Position numbers and translations under genes: made by a program. The notes below the pieces were generated by a model. That model had not been told where the DNA came from and searched no databases. It worked only from the letters and a program-made list of their open reading frames with translations. A DNA stretch of 64,000 nucleotides from positions 48,794 through 112,793 of the forward strand of contig CALVDG010000004.1 in the NCBI GenBank assembly GCA_944326255.1, in the 5' to 3' direction. The stretch comes from an uncultured Bacteroidales bacterium (GTDB lineage Bacteria > Bacteroidota > Bacteroidia > Bacteroidales > UBA932). Positions 35,567 through 44,260 of the stretch are shown one piece after another (position 1 is the stretch's first letter; every line of letters starts with the position of its first letter).

Positions 35567-36388
35567 TCATTCCATAGTGAACGTAAATAGCGGGTGCTTT
35601 CCTGAAAAGAGATCCAGCCTTGTCTTACATAGCATATGCGCTTCTTTTTCGTTTCCTGCTGGAGTAGTGATAATAGCAGTGCAGGAGTTCGGATATATGC
35701 CTTTAATCCAGTAGGGGGTTAGAGAAGAACCGCTGTCCGTGGCTTCTCCGTGCTCTTCACAGATAATGGTTCCGTTGTTCTCTGGATCAGGATAGCAGAT
35801 TACATAACCTTCTCCATAGTTTATTGCAAATGCTTTGCCGTTGCAGTATTCGGTATATGAGAGCTGGTATCTGCACATATTCCGACTTGATTCAAACAGC
35901 AGGCCGTCGCGGCATTGTCTAGCTCTGGCCGTATATAGTGTCTGGTCGGAAAGGGGCTCCAGAACGATTTCCGGGGGAATTAATGGCAGGGTTACTCTTT
36001 TGACACTACGATATAGAGTCGTATCATAGCCCTGTTGCCTATAGTACTCAAATAAGGAATGTGAGGCCGGCCTGAGTATCATAAAGTCCAGATCTTTGTC
36101 CAACAACTGCTCCTCTGCATGTCTCAGCAAGGACACTGCGTGTCTATGTCCGCGATGTTCAGGGTGAGTGCAGACACCGTAAACATATCCTCCGCTGTGT
36201 CCTGCATATTTGACAGGAAATATGCTCAAGGCAGAGACGATGCCAGTCTCTGTCTCCATCACGTATGTCCTGGTCAGTCCGTATCCCTTCTCAAAAAACA
36301 GGTCTAGAAATGTCCTGTCTGCATCAAAACACTTTCTCCAAAGCGTCCTTAACTCCGGAACATCATCACCTTTGGAAAGCCTGAACAT
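35567..36388 (-). CDS. GNAT-family N-acetyltransferase
   Basis: Encodes a 273-aa protein with an N-terminal GNAT domain: YVYGVCTHPEHRGHRHAVSLLRHAEEQL is strand 4 plus the acetyl-CoA pyrophosphate loop, followed by FMILRPASHSLFEYYRQQGYD. The C-terminal half (about 135-273) looks like the sterol-carrier-like extension of Eis-type proteins but I am not sure. The substrate is unknown. Its ATG overlaps the stop of the acyl-CoA synthetase gene by one base (TAATG on the minus strand), so the two are coupled. Confidence 0.82.
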   Translation of the reverse strand: MFRLSKGDDVPELRTLWRKCFDADRTFLDLFFEKGYGLTRTYVMETETGIVSALSIFPVKYAGHSGGYVYGVCTHPEHRGHRHAVSLLRHAEEQLLDKDLDFMILRPASHSLFEYYRQQGYDTTLYRSVKRVTLPLIPPEIVLEPLSDQTLYTARARQCRDGLLFESSRNMCRYQLSYTEYCNGKAFAINYGEGYVICYPDPENNGTIICEEHGEATDSGSSLTPYWIKGIYPNSCTAIITTPAGNEKEAHMLCKTRLDLFSGKHPLFTFTME

Positions 36389-38163
36389 TATTTGTAGATA
36401 TCATTGACTATGCCGGCATATCTGGACATTATCTTGGCCCGTTTCAGTTTAAGGGTCTGGGAAAGCATATTGTTCGCTGTGGTCCATTCGTCGCAGACAA
36501 GTCTTTCCCTCTTTATATTCTCGTGGGGAGAGGTCTTGCAGTTTACCTCTTCCACCACGCTGTGTATCTTGGCCAGAACTTTAGGGTCTGTGATAAGTTC
36601 TTTGTTGTCTGTATAGTTGACACCGTGCTTTGCGGCCCAGAAGTGCAGCCTTTCAAAGTCGGGTACGATGATGGCTGATGCGAATTTCTGATTCTCTCCG
36701 ATGACTATGCAGTTCTGTATGAACGGGGATTCCTTCAGCATATTCTCAATTACCTGCGGAGCCACGTATTTTCCAAGCGATAGTTTGAATATTTCTTTTT
36801 TGCGGTCGGTGATTTTCAGATATTTTCCGTCTACCAGATGACCGATATCTCCGGTGTGCATGAAGCCCTCGCTGTCGATGACCTCTTTCGTCGCCTCCGG
36901 ATTCTTATAGTATCCCAGCATTACGTGAGGGCCTTTGGTGAGTATCTCACCGTCCTCGGCGAATTTCAGAGTCGTGCCTTCAAGCGGTGTGCCTACTGTG
37001 CCGATAACGTTGATGCCACCTGCCGGGTTGTTTACGGCTATCACCGGCGAGGTCTCAGTCATACCGTATCCCTCGAATATATGCAGTCTGGCGGCGTTGA
37101 ACAAGCGGATGATCCTGGCTTGAATGGACGAGCCTCCGGATACAATCAGCATTTCGTGGCCGCCCAGATTCTCCCTCCAGCGGCTGTATATGAGGCGGTC
37201 ATACAGGTTGCGTCTCCAGTTGTAGAGCCGGCCTTTATGATAGTTGTCGTAATTGTTGGCAAAGTTCCAGGCCAGGTTATAGATGATTCTTTTGACACCT
37301 TTCAGGTTTTTCCCTGCTGCCTCCAGTTTGGAGTACATCATCTCAAGCACTCTCGGCACTGAGCAGAATCCGTCAGCGTGACAGTCGGCCAGGTCTCTGG
37401 CGATAGTGCCTAAACTCTCTGCGTAATAGATACTTATACCGATATACTGGTACTCGTAGTTCATGCTCCTCTCGTAGATGTGGCAGAGAGGCAGGAAGCT
37501 GAGCATCTTCTGGTCAGGGCCTACTGTCTGCTTGAGAGCATGGCCGTAAGCATTGAACATCATATTGTGGTGGGAGAGCATTACGCCCTTGGGAGTTCCG
37601 GTAGTTCCAGATGTGTAGATGATGGACGCAAGTGAGTCCGTATCAGTCTCGGCCTTAATCTTCTCAATCAGCGGTCGCATCTTCTCTTCAGAAGCCTCAC
37701 CGATGCGATACAATTCTCTGATACACAGTATATTATCTGAATCATCCATAAGGATAATGCGGGCAGGGGAATCCATCTTGGCTATGATCGGCTCCAGTTT
37801 CTTATACTGGCTCTGAGTACCTAGAAAGATGATCCTGGCATCGCTGTGGTTGAAGATGTACAGATACTCGTCCGCGCTCAGGGTAGGGTAGACCGGCACA
37901 TGCACCATTCCGGCCATATTGAGTCCCATATCTACGAAGTTCCATTCCGGGCGGTTGTTGCAGATCGTTATGGCCTTGTCACCGTTTCCGTAACCCAGTG
38001 AGGCCAGCGCGTAGGCTATAAGGTGTGAGTTCCGGACATAGTCCTTGACACTGAACTTGATCCAGTCCTTTCCGCTGCGGCGGCAAAGCATGTCCTGTTT
38101 GTCGGGGAATCTCTCCTCCAGCTTCGTCAGGAGGTCAAAAGTGCGGGCAACTTCTTGTATCAT
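36388..38163 (-). CDS. Long-chain acyl-CoA synthetase (AMP-forming)
   Basis: Encodes a 591-aa ANL-superfamily ligase, activating a fatty acid to acyl-CoA via acyl-AMP. Motifs: the P-loop IIYTSGTTGTPKGVMLSHHN, YGMTETSP, and the hinge/A8 region DGKYLKITDRKKEIFKLSLGKYVAP. It is of the Bacteroidota FadD/AMP-forming type with a long C-terminal lid. The start (MIQEVART at 38163, or MPMIQ at 38169) is set by the TATCTTTG box at 38180-38187; longer forms would include the promoter. Co-transcribed with the GNAT gene. Confidence 0.92.
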   Translation of the reverse strand: MIQEVARTFDLLTKLEERFPDKQDMLCRRSGKDWIKFSVKDYVRNSHLIAYALASLGYGNGDKAITICNNRPEWNFVDMGLNMAGMVHVPVYPTLSADEYLYIFNHSDARIIFLGTQSQYKKLEPIIAKMDSPARIILMDDSDNILCIRELYRIGEASEEKMRPLIEKIKAETDTDSLASIIYTSGTTGTPKGVMLSHHNMMFNAYGHALKQTVGPDQKMLSFLPLCHIYERSMNYEYQYIGISIYYAESLGTIARDLADCHADGFCSVPRVLEMMYSKLEAAGKNLKGVKRIIYNLAWNFANNYDNYHKGRLYNWRRNLYDRLIYSRWRENLGGHEMLIVSGGSSIQARIIRLFNAARLHIFEGYGMTETSPVIAVNNPAGGINVIGTVGTPLEGTTLKFAEDGEILTKGPHVMLGYYKNPEATKEVIDSEGFMHTGDIGHLVDGKYLKITDRKKEIFKLSLGKYVAPQVIENMLKESPFIQNCIVIGENQKFASAIIVPDFERLHFWAAKHGVNYTDNKELITDPKVLAKIHSVVEEVNCKTSPHENIKRERLVCDEWTTANNMLSQTLKLKRAKIMSRYAGIVNDIYK

Positions 38164-38179
38164 AGGCATCGCTTTTTGA

Positions 38180-38187
38180 CAAAGATA
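38180..38187 (-). promoter_or_regulatory. -7 box (TATCTTTG) of the acyl-CoA synthetase gene
   Basis: TAnnTTTG match on the minus strand, 16 nt before the ATG at 38163. Confidence 0.45.
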
Positions 38188-38257
38188 AAAATTATTTACA
38201 TAAAATAAGCAATGCCTTAAGATAGTATCATTATTTATAGACTGGGACAGAATGTGT

Positions 38258-38303
38258 AAAAAATAAGCCGGACCAAGCACCAAGCTGACAACAGGTCCGG
38301 CTT
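38258..38303 (-). terminator. Rho-independent terminator after gcvH
   Basis: On the minus strand AAGCCGGACC...GGTCCGGCTT encloses a 19-nt loop and is followed by ATTTTTTA. It lies 24 bp beyond the gcvH stop. Confidence 0.82.
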
Positions 38304-38327
38304 TATCTGTATATGTCCCGAATGAGT

Positions 38328-38702
38328 TTAGAGGATGGCTGCGTATGCGTCCGCATCCATGAGCTCTTCAACTTCGGCGGGGTTGGACATCCTGATCTTG
38401 ATCATCCAGCCTTCTCCGTAGGGATCGCTGTTGACAGTCTGGGGAGCCTCCTCCAGAGCAGCGTTGACCTCGATGATCTCTCCGGATACAGGCATAAAAG
38501 CGTCTGCAACGGTCTTCACAGCCTCGATGGCTCCGAATACTTCTTCTTTGGCAAGATTCTCGCCCTGAGTCTGAATGTCTACGAAAACGATGTCTCCGAG
38601 CTGGTCCTGAGCGTAGTCAGTGATACCTACAGTAGCGATATCGCCCTCTACTTTGACCCATTCGTGATCTTTTGTGTACTTCAAATTGCTAGGTATATTC
38701 AT
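38328..38702 (-). CDS. gcvH: Glycine cleavage system H protein
   Basis: Encodes a 124-aa lipoyl carrier that shuttles the aminomethyl group in glycine cleavage. The lipoylated Lys is in FGAIEAVKTVADAFMP, preceded by GDIVFVDIQ and followed by VSGEIIEVN, all standard. It is monocistronic: own promoter box (38733-38740) and a strong terminator. GcvP and GcvT are not in the window. The H protein may also serve in lipoate relay. Confidence 0.97.
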   Translation of the reverse strand: MNIPSNLKYTKDHEWVKVEGDIATVGITDYAQDQLGDIVFVDIQTQGENLAKEEVFGAIEAVKTVADAFMPVSGEIIEVNAALEEAPQTVNSDPYGEGWMIKIRMSNPAEVEELMDADAYAAIL

Positions 38703-38732
38703 AACCGGTTATAATTAAATGTTAAACTGCTG

Positions 38733-38740
38733 CAAATGTA
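38733..38740 (-). promoter_or_regulatory. -7 box (TACATTTG) of gcvH
   Basis: TAnnTTTG match on the minus strand with a CTTG -33-like sequence 20 nt upstream (38761-38763 region). The leader is about 25 nt. Confidence 0.5.
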
Positions 38741-38757
38741 TTAAAAAGTAAAAGACC

Positions 38758-39342
38758 CTACAAGATTTTTAAGGCTTTTTTGATGATGTCCTCCAGACTC
38801 AGTCCAGGCTCCTTGCGTACTATGGACGCAACGGCTTTTTCCACAGCGTTTTTGGTAAATCCGAGCATTATCAGGGCCGAGCAGGCCTCCTGTGTATTGG
38901 CTCCTGTGCCGCCGGATGTCAGGTCCAGTGCCGCTCCGCTGCCGCGGGCGATCTTGTCCTTCAGCTCGATTATGACCTTCTGGGCGGTTTTGAGTCCGAT
39001 GCCCTTGACGGCCTTGATACGGTTGACGTCCCCCGAGGCCACAGCTGCCGACACCTCGTCCGGGGTGAGGGACGAGAGCATCATCCTGGCCGTGTTGGGC
39101 CCGATGCCCGATACCGAGATAAGCAGGGTGAATATCCGCCGCTCCTCCTTGTCGAAGAAGCCGTACAGCGTCTCCTCGTCCTCCCTCACGTGATGATATA
39201 CGTAGAGCCGTGCCTCGCGGGCATCCCGGAGTCTCTCGTAGGTATTCAGAGATATCTGCATCAGATAGCCTATGCCGCAGCATTCTATCACGGCCTCCGC
39301 CGGATTGAGCTCCTCGATGCTGCCTCTTATATAGTCGTACAT
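38758..39342 (-). CDS. ruvA: Holliday junction protein RuvA
   Basis: Encodes a 194-aa RuvA, the junction-binding partner of RuvB. The OB-fold N-terminus is MYDYIRGSIEELNPAEAVIECCGIGYLM, the two helix-hairpin-helix motifs are around VSGIGPNTARMMLSSL and VKGIGLKTAQKVIIEL, and the C-terminal RuvB-contact domain ends in GLSLEDIIKKALKIL. It is not adjacent to ruvB (16 kb apart). The promoter box at 39369-39376 is back to back with that of sufS. Confidence 0.96.
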   Translation of the reverse strand: MYDYIRGSIEELNPAEAVIECCGIGYLMQISLNTYERLRDAREARLYVYHHVREDEETLYGFFDKEERRIFTLLISVSGIGPNTARMMLSSLTPDEVSAAVASGDVNRIKAVKGIGLKTAQKVIIELKDKIARGSGAALDLTSGGTGANTQEACSALIMLGFTKNAVEKAVASIVRKEPGLSLEDIIKKALKIL

Positions 39343-39368
39343 AATCCTGATATGTAAATATTATTCTG

Positions 39369-39376
39369 CAAAATTA
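39369..39376 (-). promoter_or_regulatory. -7 box (TAATTTTG) of ruvA
   Basis: TAnnTTTG match on the minus strand. The plus-strand sufS box begins only 2 bp further right, so the two promoters overlap. Confidence 0.45.
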
Positions 39377-39378
39377 AT

Positions 39379-39386
39379 TACTTTTG
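39379..39386 (+). promoter_or_regulatory. -7 box (TACTTTTG) of the suf-folK operon
   Basis: TAnnTTTG match 20 nt before the sufS ATG at 39407. It supports that ATG over a GTG at 39386 that overlaps the box itself. Confidence 0.5.
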
Positions 39387-39406
39387 TGAAATTTTTGAAA
39401 GACGGT

Positions 39407-40633
39407 ATGAACGCAGTAATAGAAAATATAAGAGCGCAGTTTCCGTATCTTGAAAGTACGGCGAGGGACGGCAGGCCGCTGGTGTATATGGACAGCGCGG
39501 CCACCTCGCAGAAGCCCCGCAGCGTCATCTCCTGCATGAGTTCATGGCTGGCTGAGGCCAATGCTAACGTACACAGGGCCATATACGGTCTGGCGGCAGA
39601 GGCCACCGACCATTACGAGGCCGGCCGCGAGGCTGTACGCTCTCTGCTCAATGCCGCATCGAAGGACGAGATAGTACTGACTTCCGGCACTACGGCATCG
39701 ATTAATCTGCTTGCCAATACTTTCGGAGCAAAATATATCAAGGCCGGGGACGAGATCCTGGTCTCGGAGGGCGAGCACCATTCCAACCTGGTGCCCTGGC
39801 AGATGCTCTGTGAGCGCAGCGGTGCCCGCCTGAGGTTCATTCCGGTGGACGGGAACGGCGAATGGGATCTGCGGGAGGCTGAGCGGATACTGTCCGAGGG
39901 CATGGTCCGGCTGGTCTCCGCCGCTCACATCTCCAACGTCCTGGGCATCGTCAATCCCGTTGAGGATCTTGTGGCGATGGCGCACAGGCACGGTGCCGCC
40001 GTGCATCTGGACGGAGCGCAGGGGATCGTCCATGAGGAGGTGGATGTAAGGCGCATAGGCTGCGATTTCTACTCGTTCTCGGGACACAAGCTGTATGCAG
40101 CCACCGGCTCGGGCGTGCTCTATGGCCGGAAGGATCTGCTGGAGACTCTGCCGCCCTGGATGGGGGGAGGGGAGATGGTCGATACCGTGACCTTCCAGAA
40201 GACCACGTATGCTCCGGTGCCGCTGAGATTTGAGGCCGGAACTCCAAACTTTATATCGGCAGCCACTTTAAAGCCGGCTATTGATTTCGTTACCTCAATA
40301 CGGATACCTGAAGTCAGGTCCAATGAGAAAGAGATGACCTCCTATCTCATCAGTGAGATGAATGCTATAGACGGGTTGAGGCTGTACGGTACGGGCGGCA
40401 GGAAATGCCCTCTGCTGTCTTTTACGGTGGACGGGGCGCATCACAGTGATATCGCCACTCTGCTGGACAAGATGAACATCGCGGTGCGTTCGGGCCTGAT
40501 GTGCTCGGAACCGCTTATTGGCAAATTCGGCCGGACCGGCATGGTGCGCGTATCCCTCGGGCCGTACAATACCCTGGAAGAGTGTGAGTATCTTATCAAG
40601 TCACTTAGAAGAACCGTTAAAATGTTACGATAA
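39407..40633 (+). CDS. sufS: Cysteine desulfurase SufS
   Basis: Encodes a 408-aa PLP enzyme that removes sulfur from cysteine for iron-sulfur cluster assembly. The PLP-binding Lys is in YSFSGHKLYAATGSG, LDGAQGIVHEEVDV supplies the cofactor Asp/Gln, and the persulfide Cys is in VRSGLMCSEPLIGKFG. The length is normal. The stop overlaps the sufE ATG (TAATG). sufBCD, usually in the same operon, are absent from the window. Confidence 0.95.
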   Translation: MNAVIENIRAQFPYLESTARDGRPLVYMDSAATSQKPRSVISCMSSWLAEANANVHRAIYGLAAEATDHYEAGREAVRSLLNAASKDEIVLTSGTTASINLLANTFGAKYIKAGDEILVSEGEHHSNLVPWQMLCERSGARLRFIPVDGNGEWDLREAERILSEGMVRLVSAAHISNVLGIVNPVEDLVAMAHRHGAAVHLDGAQGIVHEEVDVRRIGCDFYSFSGHKLYAATGSGVLYGRKDLLETLPPWMGGGEMVDTVTFQKTTYAPVPLRFEAGTPNFISAATLKPAIDFVTSIRIPEVRSNEKEMTSYLISEMNAIDGLRLYGTGGRKCPLLSFTVDGAHHSDIATLLDKMNIAVRSGLMCSEPLIGKFGRTGMVRVSLGPYNTLEECEYLIKSLRRTVKMLR

Positions 40634-41058
40634 TGGAAGCAACTGTACAGGATGTCCAGCAGGAGATAGTGGACGAGTTCTCCGCATTCGACGACTGGAT
40701 GGACAAATACGAATATCTCATTGAGCTGGGCAAGTCCCTGCCGGTGATAGACGAGAAAAACAAGCAGGAGGACAGGCTCATCAAGGGCTGTCAGTCCCGG
40801 GTGTGGCTCAATACCGAGCTGCGTGACGGACGGCTGTACTTCACGGCAGACAGTGACGCCATCATCACCAAGGGCATAATCTCCCTGCTTATAAGGGTGT
40901 ACAATGGACGGACTCCAGAGGAGATTCTGGCTGCGGACAACAGCTTCATCGACCGGATCGGTCTCAAGGAGAACCTTTCTCCGACCCGGGCCAACGGACT
41001 GGTGTCCATGATGGAACAGATAAGGGAGGACGCTCTCCGCTACAGTAAGGAACAATAG
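40633..41058 (+). CDS. sufE: Sulfur acceptor SufE
   Basis: Encodes a 141-aa SufE that takes the persulfide sulfur from SufS. The acceptor Cys is in RLIKGCQSRVWL, with the conserved DSDAIITKGIISLLIRVYNG and GLKENLSPTRANGL following. It is coupled to sufS by a one-base overlap. Confidence 0.95.
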   Translation: MEATVQDVQQEIVDEFSAFDDWMDKYEYLIELGKSLPVIDEKNKQEDRLIKGCQSRVWLNTELRDGRLYFTADSDAIITKGIISLLIRVYNGRTPEEILAADNSFIDRIGLKENLSPTRANGLVSMMEQIREDALRYSKEQ

Positions 41059-41068
41059 ACTGAAGGAT

Positions 41069-41380
41069 ATGGACAAAGCAACGCTTACCCGCGATGTCGT
41101 GCGGGCCCTCAGACAGGTGTACGACCCGGAGATACCGGTCAACATCTACGATCTCGGCCTCATCTATGACATCACTATAGACGATGACCATAAGGTCTTC
41201 ATCAAGATGACTATGACCGCGCCCAACTGCCCTATGTCGGACATACTGCTGGAGGACGTGCATACGGCTGTGGCCGATACGCCGGGAGTTACGGACGTGG
41301 CCATAGAGATAACATTCGATCCGCCATGGGACAAGTCCCGTATGAGTGACGAGGCATTACTGGAGCTGGGACTGCTATGA
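41069..41380 (+). CDS. sufT: SufT-like iron-sulfur assembly protein (MIP18/DUF59)
   Basis: Encodes a 103-aa single-domain MIP18-family protein that helps mature iron-sulfur proteins. YDPEIPVNIYDLGLIYDI and MTMTAPNCPMSDILLEDV (with the conserved Cys) are diagnostic. The position in the suf operon supports the role. Its stop overlaps folK by 4 bp. Confidence 0.88.
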   Translation: MDKATLTRDVVRALRQVYDPEIPVNIYDLGLIYDITIDDDHKVFIKMTMTAPNCPMSDILLEDVHTAVADTPGVTDVAIEITFDPPWDKSRMSDEALLELGLL

Positions 41381-41841
41381 CACCTGAGAAAGAGCCGATA
41401 AGAGTCTACCTTATCCTGGGCAGCAACATGGGAGACCGGCGCCGCAACCTCAGCATAGCCGTCTCGTTGCTCGTTACTGAACTTGCCCCTTGGCTGTTCT
41501 CTGACGTGCGTGAGTCCGATGTGCTGGAGACCGAACCGTGGGGTATGCCCGATGGGACTGAGCCGTTCATGAACCAGGCGATATCATTTGAGACCACTGT
41601 CCCGCCCGAGGATTTGCTTAAGGTCTGCAAATGGGTGGAGCACAAGCTGGGCCGCCCCGACCACGAGCCGGAGTTCGACGGGACCGGCCACCGCATCTAC
41701 CGTCCCCGCGTCATTGACATCGACATCGCCCTCTACGGCGACCGTACGGTGAGCACCCCCGAACTCACCATTCCGCATCCACAGGTCGAGGAACGGACCT
41801 ACGCCAAACATCTTCTCTCCCAGATTATGACCGAAAGTTAA
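41377..41841 (+). CDS. folK: HPPK, 6-hydroxymethyl-dihydropterin pyrophosphokinase
   Basis: Encodes a 154-aa folate-pathway enzyme that pyrophosphorylates 6-hydroxymethyl-7,8-dihydropterin. YLILGSNMGDRRRNL opens the protein, EPFMNQAISFET and the ATP/Mg motif YRPRVIDIDIALYGD follow. Last gene of the sufS-sufE-sufT-folK run (ATGA overlap with sufT). A GC-rich stem follows (CGGCCGGGCTT / AAGCCCTGGCCGG, 41859-41904) but has no clear U run. Confidence 0.95.
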   Translation: MTPEKEPIRVYLILGSNMGDRRRNLSIAVSLLVTELAPWLFSDVRESDVLETEPWGMPDGTEPFMNQAISFETTVPPEDLLKVCKWVEHKLGRPDHEPEFDGTGHRIYRPRVIDIDIALYGDRTVSTPELTIPHPQVEERTYAKHLLSQIMTES

Positions 41842-41876
41842 CTTCTGGATTTTGTCACCGGCCGGGCTTTCTGGTC

Positions 41877-42086
41877 TCATCTGCCAAAGGCAAGCCCTGG
41901 CCGGGAGAATGTTTTGAGGCACCGATGCCTGTCGCAGCCCTCTGCAGCATCCCGAACAGCGGGAGAATCATCCATGAAGCACCGCCCGGCCCATCTCTCG
42001 GCCTCATTCTTCAGGTCCAATTCTCCCGGCATCCTCACGTTGTTTTTTAGTTGTATCGCAACCGCCTGATTGACCGGGCATTGCAT
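41877..42086 (-). CDS. Possible small protein, unknown
   Basis: A 69-codon ATG ORF on the minus strand (MQCPVNQAVAIQLKNN...) in the 531-bp spacer between folK and dsbD. Its composition is protein-like but I recognise no family and see no promoter box. It may be spurious. The rest of the spacer holds only the dsbD promoter region. Confidence 0.22.
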   Translation of the reverse strand: MQCPVNQAVAIQLKNNVRMPGELDLKNEAERWAGRCFMDDSPAVRDAAEGCDRHRCLKTFSRPGLAFGR

Positions 42087-42294
42087 TTTGCGTAAAATAT
42101 TAAGTGACGGCAAAAAGGCTCATTATGAGCGTAATTCACTCCACTTAAAATATCGGCTGACAGATAAAGCGTTTATATTCAAGCGTATACAACTCAACTA
42201 AAAAGTAAAGTGATAATGCCGGGGATATCTTAGCGGATTGTCATGGCTTTTTGCGTATTTTTGGCCTGACGGCCACAAATACTGTTGCGCCTCG

Positions 42295-42349
42295 GAAGTG
42301 CAAATCGAACAAGCTCATTTGCACTTCTCTCAGCTTCTGCGTATTTTTG
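42295..42349 (+). promoter_or_regulatory. dsbD promoter TTTG-N20-TATTTTTG with an overlapping 11-bp palindrome
   Basis: TTTG at 42318-42321 and TATTTTTG at 42342-42349 (20-nt spacer) form a full consensus promoter 23 nt before the ATG. The TTTG is inside the right arm of a perfect inverted repeat, GAAGTGCAAAT (42295) - 11 nt - ATTTGCACTTC (to 42327), so a regulator bound there would cover -33. A second GCGTATTTTTG lies at 42253-42263. Confidence 0.55.
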
Positions 42350-42372
42350 CCCCGATAATTAAAAATAAAGAA

Positions 42373-44232
42373 ATGATACTGAAAAGATTCGCAATCGCTA
42401 TGACAGCCTGCCTGATATCCGTATGCGCGGCGGCTCAGGGCGTAATATCCGTGGACACCAAGTCCAATGTCCTGCCAGACGGCAATGTGGAGCTGATACT
42501 CACGGTCAATCTGGCTCCCCAGTGGTACATGTACAGCACCGAACCGGTCAAGGGAGGCCCCATGGCCACGGCCCTGACCTCTCAGGAAAGCCCGGACTAC
42601 AGCCCCGTAGGCGGCCTGGAGAACGTGGAGGAGCCGCACGTGAAGTACGACCAGGGCTTCAGGATGGAGGTGGACTACTTCGAGGGCACTGCACGGTTCA
42701 GGCAGATAATCAAGCCACTGACAGAAGAGACTTTCGCATTCAGGGGTTGGCTGGAGTTCCAGACCTGCAACGGACTGGAGTGTACCCTCAACGAGGAGGA
42801 GATATCCGTCACCGTCAATCCGTCAGCCGCCTCGGTGGAAGAGAGCATTGCTCCGCCAGCAGCAGATACGGACAGGGCTGACGGTGGCCGCAGCTTCTGG
42901 GGCTTCCTGCTCATAGCATTCCTGGCCGGACTGGCCGGAGTCATCACCCCATGCGTCTTCCCGATGATACCTATGACCGTGGGCTTTCTCATCGGCGGAG
43001 GCAGCACCAGGCGGGCCGGCATCCTCAAGGGTGTCATCTTCGGCCTCTCCATCATGGTCATCTACACCCTGCTGGGCCTGATCGTGGCCCTCTTCCAGAG
43101 CACGGCGGCTACCGACGCAATAGGCACCCACTGGATTCCGAACCTGATATTCGCCCTGCTGTTCATAGTCTTCGCGGTATCCTTCCTCGGAGCATTCGAG
43201 ATTACCCTGCCCTCCGGCCTGGCCAACAAGGCGGACCGCGAGGCCGACAAGGGCGGCTACATTGCCGCGTTCTTCGTGGCCCTGGCGATGGTCATCGTGT
43301 CCTTCTCCTGCACCGGCCCATTCGTGGGCTCCATCCTCGCAGCGGCTGTCCTTGACGGCGTGGCCCTCAGACCCATCATAGGCATGGCCGTGTTCGGACT
43401 GGGCTTCTCCCTGCCCTTCGTGGTGCTGTCACTCTTCCCCGGAGTGATGAAGAAGCTGCCCAAGTCCGGCGGCTGGCTCAACATGGTCAAGGTCGTATTC
43501 GCCTACATCATGCTGGCCTTCGCCATGAAGTTCCTCTACAACATCGACGCATACTTCGGATGGGGCATCATCACCCGACTGGGCTTCATAGCCTCGTGGG
43601 CAGTGCTCGCACTGCTGCTCGGCCTGTACTTCCTCGGGGTGTTCCGCACCAGCCACGACACTCCCTCCGAGGGCATTGGCTGGGGCAGGCACATCGCGGC
43701 GATAGTCTGCATCACCTTCGCATTCTACCTGATCCCCGGCCTGTTCGGAGCCCCGCTGCAGAGCATCTCGGGCCTCATCCCTCCGATGGACGGCTCCACG
43801 CTGACCATTTCCTCCGGGGACAATGCACCGAATACAGGGGACAATACGGCATCAGGCTACTCTACCCTGAAAAGCTATACCGACCTTGAAGAGGCATTGG
43901 CCGAGAGCAGAGCTACAGGAAAACCCGTATTCATAGCCTTCAAGTCCCACACGTGCAGCGTCTGCAAGCAGATGGAGGCCACTGTGTTATCCTCCGCAGC
44001 GGTCATGGAGCGGCTTTCCGGTGACTTCGTCATCGCCAACCTCTATGTGGACGACAAGACTGAGGACGCGGAGTTCCGCACCCTGGGCAGAAGATACCGC
44101 GACCTGGAACTCAGGCAGTTCGGCTCGGCATCCCAGCCCCTCTACGCAGTGGTGGACTCCGATGGCAACACCCTCTCCGGACCCGTCGGAAGCTGCTCCG
44201 AGGACGAGTTCCTGAAGTTCCTGGCCTTTTAA
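42373..44232 (+). CDS. dsbD: Thiol:disulfide interchange protein DsbD
   Basis: Encodes a 619-aa protein passing reducing power from cytoplasmic thioredoxin to the periplasm. Order: signal peptide (about 1-22), periplasmic N-terminal domain (to about 150, with a Cys pair near CNGLECTLNEEE), a membrane part of about eight helices with the redox Cys in TPCVFPMIPMTVGFL and SCTGPFVGSIL, and a C-terminal thioredoxin domain with SHTCSVCKQME (CxxC). The start is set by the signal peptide and the promoter. The plus strand is C-rich here compared with genes to the right. Confidence 0.95.
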   Translation: MILKRFAIAMTACLISVCAAAQGVISVDTKSNVLPDGNVELILTVNLAPQWYMYSTEPVKGGPMATALTSQESPDYSPVGGLENVEEPHVKYDQGFRMEVDYFEGTARFRQIIKPLTEETFAFRGWLEFQTCNGLECTLNEEEISVTVNPSAASVEESIAPPAADTDRADGGRSFWGFLLIAFLAGLAGVITPCVFPMIPMTVGFLIGGGSTRRAGILKGVIFGLSIMVIYTLLGLIVALFQSTAATDAIGTHWIPNLIFALLFIVFAVSFLGAFEITLPSGLANKADREADKGGYIAAFFVALAMVIVSFSCTGPFVGSILAAAVLDGVALRPIIGMAVFGLGFSLPFVVLSLFPGVMKKLPKSGGWLNMVKVVFAYIMLAFAMKFLYNIDAYFGWGIITRLGFIASWAVLALLLGLYFLGVFRTSHDTPSEGIGWGRHIAAIVCITFAFYLIPGLFGAPLQSISGLIPPMDGSTLTISSGDNAPNTGDNTASGYSTLKSYTDLEEALAESRATGKPVFIAFKSHTCSVCKQMEATVLSSAAVMERLSGDFVIANLYVDDKTEDAEFRTLGRRYRDLELRQFGSASQPLYAVVDSDGNTLSGPVGSCSEDEFLKFLAF

Positions 44233-44260
44233 CAGGTGCTGCCTCGAACCGGCTATAATC

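Noticed and set aside
41858..41904. Terminator after folK
   Set aside because: A strong GC stem is there, but no U run follows on the plus strand, so it was mentioned with folK and not listed as a terminator.
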